Source: an uncultured Pseudomonadota bacterium (lineage in GTDB: Bacteria > Myxococcota_A > UBA796 > SXON01). Taken from it: a stretch of 60,949 nt of DNA. The notes beneath the pieces are model-generated. The model was not told where the DNA came from. It saw only the letters and a list, made by a program, of their open reading frames with translations, and ran no database searches. The position numbers and the translations under genes are program-made. Positions within the stretch are counted from its first letter, which is position 1. Each line of letters starts with the position of its first letter. The stretch is from positions 1 to 60,949 of the forward strand of contig CAIMSU010000093.1 of the NCBI GenBank assembly GCA_903844155.1, in the 5' to 3' direction. Positions 10,701-18,921 of the stretch are shown in pieces.

Positions 10701-11363
10701 GGACGGCTGCAGCCCCAGCAGCGCCGATCCGCAGGCGAGGCCGCGCTCGTCGATGGTCTGGTAGACGCCGTCGCCGTTGGCCGTGCCCCCGAGGTCAAGG
10801 CCGGCATGAATCCAGCCCCGCGTGTACCCGGCAGCGAGCTGCAGCGACCCTCCGTAGCCACCGCCAAGCATCGGGTCCGTCCCGCTGCCGATCTCCAGCG
10901 TTGGCAGGATCCCGAATGAGAAGCCGACGCCGGCCTTCGATCGCACGAGCGAGAGGGGCAAGCTCACGCGGACATTGCCGACCGCCGGGTCCCCGCCGTA
11001 CGTGCCGTTCTGGGTGTCGAGCGTCTGCGAGTGCAGGAAGAATGGGGCGACCACGCCGACGCCGATGCGATCGCTCAACGCGAAGGCTCCCCGGACGTCG
11101 AACGCGACCACGTCCGTGAGGACGTCCTTGTGCTGCACGATCCCGTCGCCTGCGTCGTACGAGGCGCTGATTGGGGCAAAGACCCCCTCGCCCATCGCAC
11201 CCACGGTCCAGGCGCCCTTGCCGTCGATGTCGCCGCTCCACGTGTACCGGGGGTCGATGACGCTGTCCGAGGGCGCGATGGGGGCGGCGCCGCTCCCGTC
11301 GAACGCCAACGCGGAGGGTGCGAGCAGGTGGCTGAACGTCCCCAGGAAGAAATTGACGATCAT
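7758..11363 (-). CDS. Giant OmpA-family protein with beta-barrel and repeated carboxypeptidase-regulatory-like domains
   Basis: Predicted outer-membrane protein of 1201 residues with three parts. After a weak signal (MIVNFFLGTFSHLLAPSALA) residues about 30-300 look like a small beta-barrel with alternating hydrophobic strands. The middle (about 310-1050) is an array of CarboxypepD_reg/transthyretin-like beta modules with recurrent VxVxDxxGxPVxGAxVxL and GxYxLxxGxW patterns. The last 120 residues form an OmpA peptidoglycan-binding domain: VHFATNSAAI, IQGHTDDVGG, LSQRRANAVK, KGYGATVPIA and NRRVQFVI. It could therefore bridge outer membrane and cell wall. The ATG at 11363 overlaps the stop of the upstream beta-helix gene (ATGA), so it is translationally coupled to two MYXO-CTERM proteins. 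The start at 11471 is rejected because it adds a non-signal extension. Confidence 0.85.
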   Translation of the reverse strand: MIVNFFLGTFSHLLAPSALAFDGSGAAPIAPSDSVIDPRYTWSGDIDGKGAWTVGAMGEGVFAPISASYDAGDGIVQHKDVLTDVVAFDVRGAFALSDRIGVGVVAPFFLHSQTLDTQNGTYGGDPAVGNVRVSLPLSLVRSKAGVGFSFGILPTLEIGSGTDPMLGGGYGGSLQLAAGYTRGWIHAGLDLGGTANGDGVYQTIDERGLACGSALLGLQPSKHFGIAAELWGEANVLGTPAIASSPAEVSLIANARIGEKYGLTLGFGHAIDGGAGAAQARVTLGFTYVGAAVKDLTRNDSVLAALDDAAKLSEPIGSGPPTPYDVLIAAADGHGKPIDAHVHIERSDAKADPQDWQLGKDGKARVPLAVGDWNITLSKDGDETQSRQIELLDGRFRPVQMDAVLLPKTGDQVVAVHVADNEARGVEGAELRVDGHLRGTTSTDGLVEIRGVAVGSHLVEATDADFVAPVLVPVPAQAPTAAPVAPTMVTMQRPPGSVRVVARSNHGIVDDAVVRFIPNSGDGVDPGPTPIGPEGEKTFQLAPGSWTAVVSAASFGVQERDVIIEPGQTALVSVDVVFAQEVGDAALNVHVVDTDGQPVEGAEVQLDNDSVGSTSNAGTLTVSGLKEGSATLAVRGHGLRATETRPIQLAAGTHDLLVTVDYLPGTVQILARGPDGPVADAMVRFVGPEDEPASSLGPDGRGIYSLKSGSWQLILSSAEYGLQTRDVVVQPDQTALIYIDARMLASEKGDASLTLSIVDPAGHPVSGAHLRLDGAEIGNTATGGDLVLGNLQPGTRAVVVTADIFQDYASDTVELKSGANTLAVKLKYKTDVVRLHAHDAANAPVDGVVRLYGAMAIDPASLGPTGERLFALTPGAWTAALSNEALGITEKDFAVKENPTPQLVDLLVTPPKAVVTSLHLAVVDPAGQPVHGALAVVGASTQALGDDGAVLLSGLSPGPYPLQVSAPGYKPAGDPKFSLAAGPQDRTLKMDWLPRTMTVSVHAPDGKPVDAEVVVQRFADHAANKAGKAQQTGADGTLDETLVPGTWRVIAVAPGFGAQQQDVALPAGEGAFPLTLTLTAAKVDVTAAAVTIKDQVHFATNSAAITEDSFKILDEVASTLIVHPELKNVEIQGHTDDVGGAELNLDLSQRRANAVKLYLTQKGIDAARITAKGYGATVPIAPNTTDAGRSQNRRVQFVIVK

Positions 11364-13309
11364 ACGGTGGTCTTCCTGGAGCGCCGCGAGCCGCCCGCGT
11401 AGACGCCAAAGCCCACCAACAGCGCCAGGGAAGCCAGCCCGGGCGTCCCCTCCGTCGTACCGCAAGCACACCCGCCGCCGAGCACCAGGCAGCCGTTGTG
11501 CCCATCGCAGCTCTCGTCCAGCGTGGTGGCGGGGTCGTCCCAGGCGCCGGGGTAGACGTAGGACTTCGTGTCGTCGCAGTCGCCCTGCGCGGGGGTGTAG
11601 CCGTCGCCGTCGTGATCGACGTTTGCGCCGGTATCGCCGGTGCAGGGCCCGACGACGGCGGGGTTGGTGTCGTTGCAGTCGTCGCCGCCTGTGCCGAGCG
11701 AGTAGGACCGGTCGCCGTCGGCGTCGACGAGGAGGACGGGCGAGAGCGCGCTGGCCCCGGACATGGCGCCGATGTCGTAGGGCGAGCCGTCCGGATCGAA
11801 GCCACCAAACCCCTTGTCCATCGCCGGGGAGCCCTCAAGGAGACCGGGGTCGGTGTTGCAGGCGGCGGGGTCGAACGTGTGGACGAACGCCGGGTCGAGA
11901 AGCGTGACGTCCGTGGTCGCGAGGGGCGAAGGGCCGTTCGTCCCGTTCGCAAACCACAGGTTGTAGCCCTCGGAGAGCTTCGCTCGCGCGCTGCTGGAGA
12001 TGGCGACGCCCTCGCTGTCGAAGATGGAGTCGGTGACGACCCAGTCCGGCTGCCCGTCGGTGCTGTAGATGGAGCCGGCGCCGGCGACGTTCTCGACGAA
12101 GTCCACGTGGTCGAGGCTGACCGAGCCGGTGCCGCTCGCCTCGATGACCCCGCCCGTCGCGCGGTTCGCGCCGAACACGGTGCCCGAGACCGCCGCGCTG
12201 CCGGAGACGCGAAGCGCACCCGCAGCCGTGGTGTTGGAGCAGAGCCGGGATTCGCTGAGCGTGAGTCCGGTGCCAGTCGAGGCGTAGATCGCGGCGTCGG
12301 ACCCGGTGACGTGGGAGATCGTCACGCCCTGCAGCGTTGCGGCGTAGGTCACGGTGAGGTCGATTGCCCCGTACGCCGTGCTCGGCCCGTCGATCGTCAC
12401 ATTGGTCAGGTTCGCGGAGGCAATGACCAGCGCGGTGATCGCGGTCGCGGGCTGCGCGCCGTAGTCCGGCCAGGTCATCGAGACGTTGTCGAGGTCGAGC
12501 GTTGCGCCGGACCCGCCGGAGTCGATCACGTTGTCACCGCCACGCATGTTGGTGAACGTGACGGTGTCGAGGTTCAGCGAGCCCTGTGACTGATGGATCG
12601 CCGTCGTGGTCTGACCCCAGACCGCAGCGGTGTCGGCGAAGGCGAGGTCCTTGAAGCTCGCCGTCGCGTTGTCCAGGTACACGCCGTAGTCCTCCGCGCC
12701 CCCGTTCGCGCCGTTGTTCGTGAACGTCGTGCCGTCCACGTTCACCGTCATGGTCGCGCCAGAGTACGCCCAGGCCCAGAGCCCCTCGTGGGAGTTGTCG
12801 GTGACGCTGCCGTCGGTCATCGTCAACGTGTGGCTGCCCTCGGGCGCGCCGATGTAGATGGCCGGGTAGCTGCCGTGTTTGGCGAACGAACAGCCGCTGG
12901 TCGTGAGGTCCGAGTCCTCGGCGTACACGCCCATCCCGCTCGCATCGTCGACCACGACGTTGGTGAGCGCCACGCTCGACTTGGTGAGTGAGAGGGCGAT
13001 CGGGATGGTTGTCCCACGATAATATTCCGCCCCCTGGTCGGCGTCGTACTGGAACTCGGCGTTGCTCACGCTCGTTCCGGTCACGCTGTCGAACCAGAGC
13101 GGCGGGAGCGCCGCAGGACCGGTGGGGTCCCCAGCGATGGTCAGGCGGCTCCGGTGGACGCGGACGTAGTCGGTGGTCGGGGTGACGTAGTCGGCGTCGA
13201 TGTTGATGGTGTCGCCGTCGTTGGCGCTGTCGACGACGTCCGCGAACGAGTCGCCAACGTGGACCGTGTAGACGGTGGCGAGCGCGGGCGCACACAGGAG
13301 CAGGATCAC
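11360..13309 (-). CDS. Secreted parallel beta-helix protein with MYXO-CTERM-like tail
   Basis: Secreted protein of 649 residues. The GTG at 13309 gives a compact signal peptide (VILLLCAPALA) and overlaps the upstream stop by 4 bases (GTGA); the longer Arg-rich extension in the same frame is not signal-like. The region about 20-440 is a right-handed parallel beta-helix of the pectate-lyase/PbH1 kind, with many short V-x-V turns and N/D ladders. It is followed by MopE-like DxDGD..DDCND metal-binding segments and then GGCACG, a hydrophobic helix and RRSRK, matching a MYXO-CTERM sorting tail by which myxobacterial proteins are attached to the surface after processing. It is paralogous to the gene just upstream. 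No catalytic residues are identifiable, so adhesin and polysaccharide-binding roles are both open. Confidence 0.83.
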   Translation of the reverse strand: MILLLCAPALATVYTVHVGDSFADVVDSANDGDTINIDADYVTPTTDYVRVHRSRLTIAGDPTGPAALPPLWFDSVTGTSVSNAEFQYDADQGAEYYRGTTIPIALSLTKSSVALTNVVVDDASGMGVYAEDSDLTTSGCSFAKHGSYPAIYIGAPEGSHTLTMTDGSVTDNSHEGLWAWAYSGATMTVNVDGTTFTNNGANGGAEDYGVYLDNATASFKDLAFADTAAVWGQTTTAIHQSQGSLNLDTVTFTNMRGGDNVIDSGGSGATLDLDNVSMTWPDYGAQPATAITALVIASANLTNVTIDGPSTAYGAIDLTVTYAATLQGVTISHVTGSDAAIYASTGTGLTLSESRLCSNTTAAGALRVSGSAAVSGTVFGANRATGGVIEASGTGSVSLDHVDFVENVAGAGSIYSTDGQPDWVVTDSIFDSEGVAISSSARAKLSEGYNLWFANGTNGPSPLATTDVTLLDPAFVHTFDPAACNTDPGLLEGSPAMDKGFGGFDPDGSPYDIGAMSGASALSPVLLVDADGDRSYSLGTGGDDCNDTNPAVVGPCTGDTGANVDHDGDGYTPAQGDCDDTKSYVYPGAWDDPATTLDESCDGHNGCLVLGGGCACGTTEGTPGLASLALLVGFGVYAGGSRRSRKTTV

Positions 13310-15390
13310 GGGCGCCTCTTTAGCGCGACGAGGCCGGCGAGCAACACCGCGCCGACGAGCAGATCGGGCGCCTCGCCGGTGCCGACATCGCCGCCGACGG
13401 CACACCCGCACCCGCCGCCGAACGTCATCGTGGAGTTGCCGCCGTCGCAGCTCTCGTCGATGGAGGTCGCCGGGTCGTCCCAGGCGCCGGGGTGGACGTA
13501 CGCTCGGGTGTCGTCGCAGTCGGTGCCGCCGTAGATCTCGGCGTTGTAGCCGTCACCATCGGCGTCATGGGGCGGAGCGGGGCCAGTGTCGCCCGAGTCC
13601 CCGCCAGAGTCCGCGCCGGAGTCCGTGGTCCCGGAGTCGGTCGTGCCGCTGTCACCGGTGTCCCCGGTGCACGGGTTCACGCCGTCGCAGTTCTGGTCGA
13701 TGCCGTCACAGGGGATGTCGACGGCGTTGGGGTGGACGCTGCCGTCCGAATCGTCGCAATCGTCGCCGCCGCTGCTCGCGGAATCGTAGCCGTCGCCATC
13801 GCCGTCGTTCGCATCGGGCGGGCCGACGAGCGGGTAGGCGCCGGAAAGGGCGCCGATGTCGTAGTTTCCGCCGTCCGTGTCAGCGCCGTAGCCGGCGTCG
13901 ATGAGCGTCGAGACGGAGCGGAGGACGGGCATCGAGCCGCAGTCGCTCGGGCTGAACGCGGAGACGAAGAGGGGGTCGACCATCTGGTCGGTGCTGCTGA
14001 ACGTGAACACGCCCTCGTAGGTGTTGTTGTAGTAGTCGTTGTACGCCGCCGAGAGTGACGTGGCGGCGAGCGCGCCGACGTCGAGGTTTTCGGCGTCGAA
14101 GATGGTGTTGACGACGATCCAGGACGGGCCGGTCGTCGGGCTGTAGATGCTCCCCACCGGCGAATAGTTGGAGAGGAAGTCGACGTTCTCGACCTGGGCG
14201 TTCGCGCCGCGGCCGTCGACCACGAGGATCCCGTCGTCGCTGGTGTTGCCGACGAACATCGTGCCGGTCACCGCGACGTTCCGGCTGCTGGAGTAGACGA
14301 TCGAGCCGAGGCCGTCCGTTGCTCCCGATGCCGTCGAACCGCAGAATTGCGATTTACGGAGCGTGAAGGACCCGATCCCACTCTCGTCGATGCCGCCGAA
14401 CGGCCCGGTGGAGTTGGTGACGACCACGTTGTCGAGGACCACCGGACCCGAGCTGTTGATGACGATGGGGGCCTGGGACGTTGACGCGTCGGAGATGGTC
14501 AGGCCGTCGATCTGGACGGACGTCATGTACACGAGCTCCAGCGCGCTCATGACGCCGGCCGGATGGTCGGGCCATGAAAACGTCAGGTTTGACGCGGTGA
14601 GCGTCGCATTTGCGATGTACGCCACGACGCCCGTGTCCCCGCCGGAGAGGTTCTGAAACTCGGTGTCGGCGAGGGCGATGGTCCCCAGGGAGGCGTAGAG
14701 CGCGCTCCAATTGGTGGCCGACCCGGAGTACCGGAACGTGGAGCTGGTCACGTCGACGTCGATGTCTGAGGTCTGGACCCACGCCTCTCCGTTGCCGCCG
14801 TCATCCGCGATGTCGACGCCGTCGAGGCTCACGTAGCTCCCGGCCACGACCGACGCGGCGGTGATGCACGAGCTCCCACCCGTCATCGACCCGCGAACCA
14901 TCGTCAGCGCCCGAGCGGCCCCGTGGGTCACGTCGAACCGCAACGCAACGCCGCCGACAATGTCGGTCAGGTCGACGTCCGTCAGGTTCAAGGTCGCGTT
15001 GTACGAGTCGATCCCGACCCCGTTGAACCCATCAAACGTGACCTGGTTGAGGGTGACTGCGGCCGCGACGGTGGACAGCGCGATGTCCTGGTCCACGCCC
15101 TCGGCGTAGGAATACTGGGACGCGACGACGAGCATGTCGGCGTAGTCGATCTCGACATCCGCGCCTTCGATGTGGAGCGCTGGGAGGCTCGGGTGGTCGT
15201 CCGCAGCGCCCTCAATCGTGAGGTCCTTCTCGATGTTCACGACCTCCTCGGTCGACCCATCCCAGCCCCCCTCGATCGCGATGGTATCGCCCGCATTCGC
15301 CTGCTCGACCGCCTCCTTCAAGGTCTCGTACTCGCTGGGGACATTGACCGTCGCCGCGCGCGCGTGCCCGATCGCGAGGAGGATCAACAT
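13306..15390 (-). CDS. Secreted parallel beta-helix protein with MYXO-CTERM-like tail
   Basis: First gene of the minus-strand surface operon; 694 residues. The ATG at 15390 starts a short signal peptide (MLILLAIGHARA). The mature protein opens with VPSEYETLKEAVEQANAGDTI, the usual first rung of NosD/pectate-lyase-like beta-helices, and continues as a helix to about residue 470. MopE-like segments (DGDGYDSASSGGDDCDD, DIPCDGIDQNCDG), a Thr/Ser/Asp-rich linker (DSGTTDSGTTDSG), and another DCDD motif follow. The tail GGGCGCAVGG, hydrophobic helix and KRRP is a MYXO-CTERM-like anchor. Domain order matches the next gene downstream, so they are tandem paralogs. A promoter is expected in the 131-bp divergent gap shared with the kinase gene, but I see no clear one. 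Confidence 0.83.
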   Translation of the reverse strand: MLILLAIGHARAATVNVPSEYETLKEAVEQANAGDTIAIEGGWDGSTEEVVNIEKDLTIEGAADDHPSLPALHIEGADVEIDYADMLVVASQYSYAEGVDQDIALSTVAAAVTLNQVTFDGFNGVGIDSYNATLNLTDVDLTDIVGGVALRFDVTHGAARALTMVRGSMTGGSSCITAASVVAGSYVSLDGVDIADDGGNGEAWVQTSDIDVDVTSSTFRYSGSATNWSALYASLGTIALADTEFQNLSGGDTGVVAYIANATLTASNLTFSWPDHPAGVMSALELVYMTSVQIDGLTISDASTSQAPIVINSSGPVVLDNVVVTNSTGPFGGIDESGIGSFTLRKSQFCGSTASGATDGLGSIVYSSSRNVAVTGTMFVGNTSDDGILVVDGRGANAQVENVDFLSNYSPVGSIYSPTTGPSWIVVNTIFDAENLDVGALAATSLSAAYNDYYNNTYEGVFTFSSTDQMVDPLFVSAFSPSDCGSMPVLRSVSTLIDAGYGADTDGGNYDIGALSGAYPLVGPPDANDGDGDGYDSASSGGDDCDDSDGSVHPNAVDIPCDGIDQNCDGVNPCTGDTGDSGTTDSGTTDSGADSGGDSGDTGPAPPHDADGDGYNAEIYGGTDCDDTRAYVHPGAWDDPATSIDESCDGGNSTMTFGGGCGCAVGGDVGTGEAPDLLVGAVLLAGLVALKRRP

Positions 15391-15429
15391 GCGTACAGCA
15401 TGCCCGTTGGCGCCTGTCCGCGCAAGTCC

Positions 15430-15472
15430 GTTGCTGCTTTCTCCAGCCTCCAGCCTGAAGCCTCCAGCCTCC
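15430..15472. repeat. Short CTCCAGCC-type direct repeats in the divergent gap
   Basis: A cluster of near-identical CTCCAGCCT / GAAGCCTCC units lies between the surface operon and the kinase gene, separated by a CTGAAG interruption. It may be a small dispersed repeat; it does not look like an operator because the units are direct, not inverted. Confidence 0.35.
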
Positions 15473-15521
15473 TCTCGCCCCCGCGCCCGAGATCCGGATA
15501 AGCCGGTCACGCGGAGAGCCA

Positions 15522-17750
15522 GTGTTCCAGCCCGGCGACGAAATCGACATCTGGGTCGTGGAAAAGGCCCTTGGACAGGGCGGAATGGGCAGCGTCTACC
15601 GTTGCCACAACCGCTCGGCCAAGCGCATCCTCGCGGCGATCAAGGTGCTGGACGGCTCGCTCAACCGCATCCCCAAGATCCAGGCCAGGTTCATTCGCGA
15701 GGCCGAGATCCTGTTCGCGCTCGACCATCCAAGCATCGTCAAGGTCCGAAACGTCCGCATCGACCTCGATCCGCCCTACCTGGAGATGGAGTTCGTCGAC
15801 GGTCCCAGCCTCGAAGGCCGATTGGAGCGGGGCCCGGTGCCGATGGAGGAGGCGGTCGCGATCCTGCGGGAGATGGCGAGCGCGCTGGCGTACCTGCACG
15901 CCCGCAACATCCGGCACCGGGATCTCAAGCCTGCGAACATCGTCTGCCAGCAGAACGGGCACTCCAAGCTCGTGGACTTTGGCATCGCGACGGAGATGGA
16001 CGGCGCCACGATCTCCGAGCATGGTCAGGCGATGGGCTCGGCGAGCTACGTGCCCCCGGAGTGGGCTCGGCCGGGGGAGCTCGACTCGGCGCGGTGGGAT
16101 CTGTACGCGCTGGGCCTCTGCATCTGGGAGTGCCTCACGGGTCGCATCGCCTTTCCAATGCCGACAGAAGGCAGCCCGAGCCAGCGCTTCCTGCTGACGG
16201 TCGCGCAGAAGCAGTCGTCGCTGGCCCTGGATCCCGGCGCGGAATTTCCAGTCGCCTTGCGGGCGCTCGTCCACGATCTCACCCACCCGGACCCGACCCG
16301 CCGCGTCCCAACCGCCGAGGCCCTGTGCGCCCGCCTCGACGACCTCGATCTCGCCACCGTCGACCCCTCCGTTTGTTTTGACCTCGGCCTCGGTGGTTCG
16401 GCGCGCGACAATGCCTCCCAATCCGGCCACACCATGGTGCCGGACGAGGGTGCTGAGCGGCCTGTCGGCGGGGTGCGGAAGGGGGTGCGCGAGGATGGGC
16501 GCCGGGTCGGGGCGACGTCCCTCCCAACCCCCACAGCGCTCTCCCGCAAGCGAACCGCCGAGCCAACCTTCGATGACCTCGGGCCTGGCCAGTCGCGCCC
16601 GCCGACCGGGACGACGCAGGGGGCAGTCGAGGGCACTCCGACCCCCGCCAGGCGGCCGAACGCTCTGCGGGTCGGCGTGACCGTCGGCGCGGCCCTGGCG
16701 ATCGCTGGCCTGGCCGGCGTGGCGTGGTGGCTCGGGTCCTCGGGGACGTCCAAACCGTCGACGCCATCGACGGCGACCGCGCGCGCGCTGAGCTTTGTCG
16801 TAAGCGGCGTGCCCGCGGGAGTGCCAGTCAGCCTCGCGCTCGATGGCAACACCCTGACCGACACGCAAGGACGCTGGGGAGCCGGGTTCGCGACGGTCGG
16901 CCCGCACACGCTCGTCGCCACGGTTGGCGCAGACTGCGGCGCAGACGGGGCGGCGGCGTGGTGCGACCGGGTCACCCGGCAGGTCTCGGTCAAGCCTGGA
17001 GACGGCCTCCAGTCCGAGGTCCTGACCCTGCCCGCGCCGGCGCGGCGCGACGTCACGTTGGTTGGCGGCGAGGCCAGCGCGACCATCACGGGCGTTGGCC
17101 CCGGGGCGAAGGTGGCCGGCGGGGCGATGTTCGCCGGGTTGATGCCCGGATCGTACACGGTGACCTACGATGGCGGGGGCACGCAGGTGATCGCAGTCCC
17201 GTGGGCAGACGGGCCGCTCTCGATCCCCGCCACGTACACGGCCGCTGCCGTCACCCCAACCGCCCATCCTCCGGGGCCCTCGGACCCGACGGGACCCAGG
17301 CCCATGCCCGCGATCCCGCCCGTTGCGACGCCCCTTGTCGCCGAGGTCGCCACCGCCGGAGGGGCCGCCGCGCACGCCGTGACGAATTCGTCCTTTGCAC
17401 CCTGGCTCGCCGCCCACCCCGAGTGGCTCCGCGACGCCGCTGTCGCTGCGGGACAGGCCGAGGATGGCTACCTCAAGGGGTGGACTGGCGCCGAGGCACC
17501 GGCGGGGCAGGGCGAGCGGGGCACGGTCAACGTTTCCTGGGCCGCGGCGGCCGCGTATTGCAAGGGCCACGGCGGGCTTGCGGACGCCTCAGCCCCGCCG
17601 ACGACCTGGACAGAGGGCGGCTCGCAGCCGTGGCACGAGTACCGCCAGCAAGCCGGTGCGCCCGCGTGGCGACGAGCGGACGGGACGGTCTCCACCGCCG
17701 TCTCCCGTTCCCAGTCCAACGCCGTGACCGGCTTCCGCTGTGCGCGCTGA
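15522..17750 (+). CDS. Membrane Hanks-type Ser/Thr protein kinase with C-terminal FGE-like domain
   Basis: Kinase domain at residues 8-280: glycine loop GQGGMG (18-23), catalytic Lys in AAIK (K41), HRDLKPANI (132-140), DFG (152-154), and PPEW in place of APE. The residues needed for activity are all present. A low-complexity Pro/Thr-rich linker leads to a single membrane helix at about 384-404 (VGVTVGAALAIAGLAGVAWW), so the kinase is cytoplasmic and the C-terminus periplasmic. The outer part contains a PEGA-like beta segment and ends in a shortened SUMF1/FGE-like region (NVSWAAAAAYCKGHGG ... NAVTGFRCAR). FGE-like sensor domains on kinases are common in myxobacteria. GTG 15522 is the first reasonable start. 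The next gene, 15 bp downstream, may be cotranscribed and could be a substrate. Confidence 0.9.
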   Translation: MFQPGDEIDIWVVEKALGQGGMGSVYRCHNRSAKRILAAIKVLDGSLNRIPKIQARFIREAEILFALDHPSIVKVRNVRIDLDPPYLEMEFVDGPSLEGRLERGPVPMEEAVAILREMASALAYLHARNIRHRDLKPANIVCQQNGHSKLVDFGIATEMDGATISEHGQAMGSASYVPPEWARPGELDSARWDLYALGLCIWECLTGRIAFPMPTEGSPSQRFLLTVAQKQSSLALDPGAEFPVALRALVHDLTHPDPTRRVPTAEALCARLDDLDLATVDPSVCFDLGLGGSARDNASQSGHTMVPDEGAERPVGGVRKGVREDGRRVGATSLPTPTALSRKRTAEPTFDDLGPGQSRPPTGTTQGAVEGTPTPARRPNALRVGVTVGAALAIAGLAGVAWWLGSSGTSKPSTPSTATARALSFVVSGVPAGVPVSLALDGNTLTDTQGRWGAGFATVGPHTLVATVGADCGADGAAAWCDRVTRQVSVKPGDGLQSEVLTLPAPARRDVTLVGGEASATITGVGPGAKVAGGAMFAGLMPGSYTVTYDGGGTQVIAVPWADGPLSIPATYTAAAVTPTAHPPGPSDPTGPRPMPAIPPVATPLVAEVATAGGAAAHAVTNSSFAPWLAAHPEWLRDAAVAAGQAEDGYLKGWTGAEAPAGQGERGTVNVSWAAAAAYCKGHGGLADASAPPTTWTEGGSQPWHEYRQQAGAPAWRRADGTVSTAVSRSQSNAVTGFRCAR

Positions 17751-17765
17751 CCGTCGGGCTTGCTG

Positions 17766-18737
17766 ATGGCCGACGCCGAGACCCCCGGTCGTGATCTGCC
17801 TGCCAGCCTGATCGTCGTCGACGCGGACGCGCTGGGGAAGCTGAACGAGCAGACGCCACGGCACACGTGGGTGGAGACGCTGGCGCGGGGCGGACTGTTG
17901 GCTCGGATGGCGAACGCGAGCGAGGAGAGCGAAGAAGGCCGGATCCTGCTGGAGATGCGCCGGTTGCTGGTGGAATGGGGCGGGCCCGTGAAGGAGCCGA
18001 CGGGCTCGGCCTGGCCGGCGATCCCGACGTCCTGGGTCGTCGGCGGAGCCATGGCCGCCGCAGTCGTTGTCGGCGCGAACCTGTACTTCAACACCGGTGG
18101 CTTCTTCTTCCTCGTGCTGCTGGCTCCCATCGGCTACCGGGTGCGGGGCGCGCTCGCCTCTGCGCCGGCCGATCGCGACGCCCCGTGCGAGCAGTCCCCT
18201 CGCCTCGCTCAGCTCGTCCGCAGGCTGCTTCAACGCTCGTTTGTCACGGTCATCGACGGCGCTGTCATCGAGCACATCCCGCACTGCGCGGTGCTCCGGA
18301 GCCGCCTGCACGACATCGACCGCGCCGAGGGCGTCCTGCGCGCGCGGGCCGCCGAGATCGAGGGGACGCGCCGCGACATCGCCCGGTTGAACCAGCAGAT
18401 GGGCAAGCCGGTCGAGGACGCCGAGACCACCCGCCTCACCACGCTGCTCCACGACGAGCGCCACCAGCTTGAGGGCCTCGGAACCATGCGCGCGGAGATC
18501 GGCACCACGCTGCACCGGACGGAAGAGCTGCTGCGCGAGCTGCGACTTACGGCAGTTCGCCGGTCGCTCTCGGAGAAGGCGTCCAGGCTGGCTGCCGGAT
18601 CGGCGTCAGCGGGCGAGGCCATGGCTGCGGCGGAGGTGGAGCTGAGCGGCTACTCGGCGCGGCTGCACGAGCTTGTTGAGGAGACGAACGCGGCGGATGC
18701 GCGGCTGCGGGCGATGTTGGAGCTGCAGGGGCGCTGA
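17766..18737 (+). CDS. Membrane protein with C-terminal coiled coil, unknown function
   Basis: I do not recognise a family. The 323-residue product has an acidic N-terminal cytoplasmic part, two adjacent hydrophobic helices at about 80-120 (WVVGGAMAAAVVVGANLYF and GGFFFLVLLAPIGY), and a long alpha-helical, heptad-rich C-terminus from about 180 to the end (HDIDRAEGVLRARAAEIEGT and onward) that should form a coiled coil. ATG 17766 is preferred to the TTG two codons before it. It lies 15 bp behind the kinase gene in the same direction, so a shared transcript is likely and the coiled coil could be a signalling partner; this is inference. A palindromic repeat follows 29 bp after its stop. Confidence 0.7.
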   Translation: MADAETPGRDLPASLIVVDADALGKLNEQTPRHTWVETLARGGLLARMANASEESEEGRILLEMRRLLVEWGGPVKEPTGSAWPAIPTSWVVGGAMAAAVVVGANLYFNTGGFFFLVLLAPIGYRVRGALASAPADRDAPCEQSPRLAQLVRRLLQRSFVTVIDGAVIEHIPHCAVLRSRLHDIDRAEGVLRARAAEIEGTRRDIARLNQQMGKPVEDAETTRLTTLLHDERHQLEGLGTMRAEIGTTLHRTEELLRELRLTAVRRSLSEKASRLAAGSASAGEAMAAAEVELSGYSARLHELVEETNAADARLRAMLELQGR

Positions 18738-18766
18738 GCGCTGGGGCGAGGGTTGCGACGACCGAG

Positions 18767-18845
18767 CCACGTACGCAAACGGACGATGTCACCTTTTCGC
18801 ACATTCCGATGTGCGAAAAGTGACGTCGTCCGTTTTCGTATGTGG
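18767..18845. repeat. Palindromic repeat family A, copy 1 (intergenic)
   Basis: Imperfect inverted repeat with arms 18767-18804 and 18809-18845 and a 4-base loop TCCG at 18805-18808. The arms differ at three positions plus one extra base on the left. The central part GACGTCGTCCGTTTT recurs as GACGTCGTCGGTTTT in two other copies. The tip TTCGCACAT/ATGTGCGAA is the same as in copy 2. It sits between convergent genes, where it could act as a bidirectional terminator, but the other two copies are not in terminator positions. Confidence 0.85.
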
Positions 18846-18921
18846 AGTCAACTGCACGGGGATGGTCTGGGTTTCGTTCCTGGTCCGAGGGCGCGATTCA
18901 TCGCACGAGATGGGCGAATTC

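Noticed and set aside
7557-10919. Plus-strand ORF of 1120 codons opposite the giant OmpA gene
   Set aside because: It is the mirror frame of a high-GC coding sequence; the minus strand has an OmpA domain and repeated modules, and the plus frame has no recognisable domain or signal.
15507-17570. Minus-strand ORF of 687 codons opposite the kinase
   Set aside because: The plus strand has all kinase catalytic motifs; the minus frame is low-complexity.
18767-18845. Palindrome copy 1 as an ordinary Rho-independent terminator
   Set aside because: It lies between convergent genes but lacks a U-tract, and the same element occurs inside a gene and at a gene start, so it is treated as a repeat.
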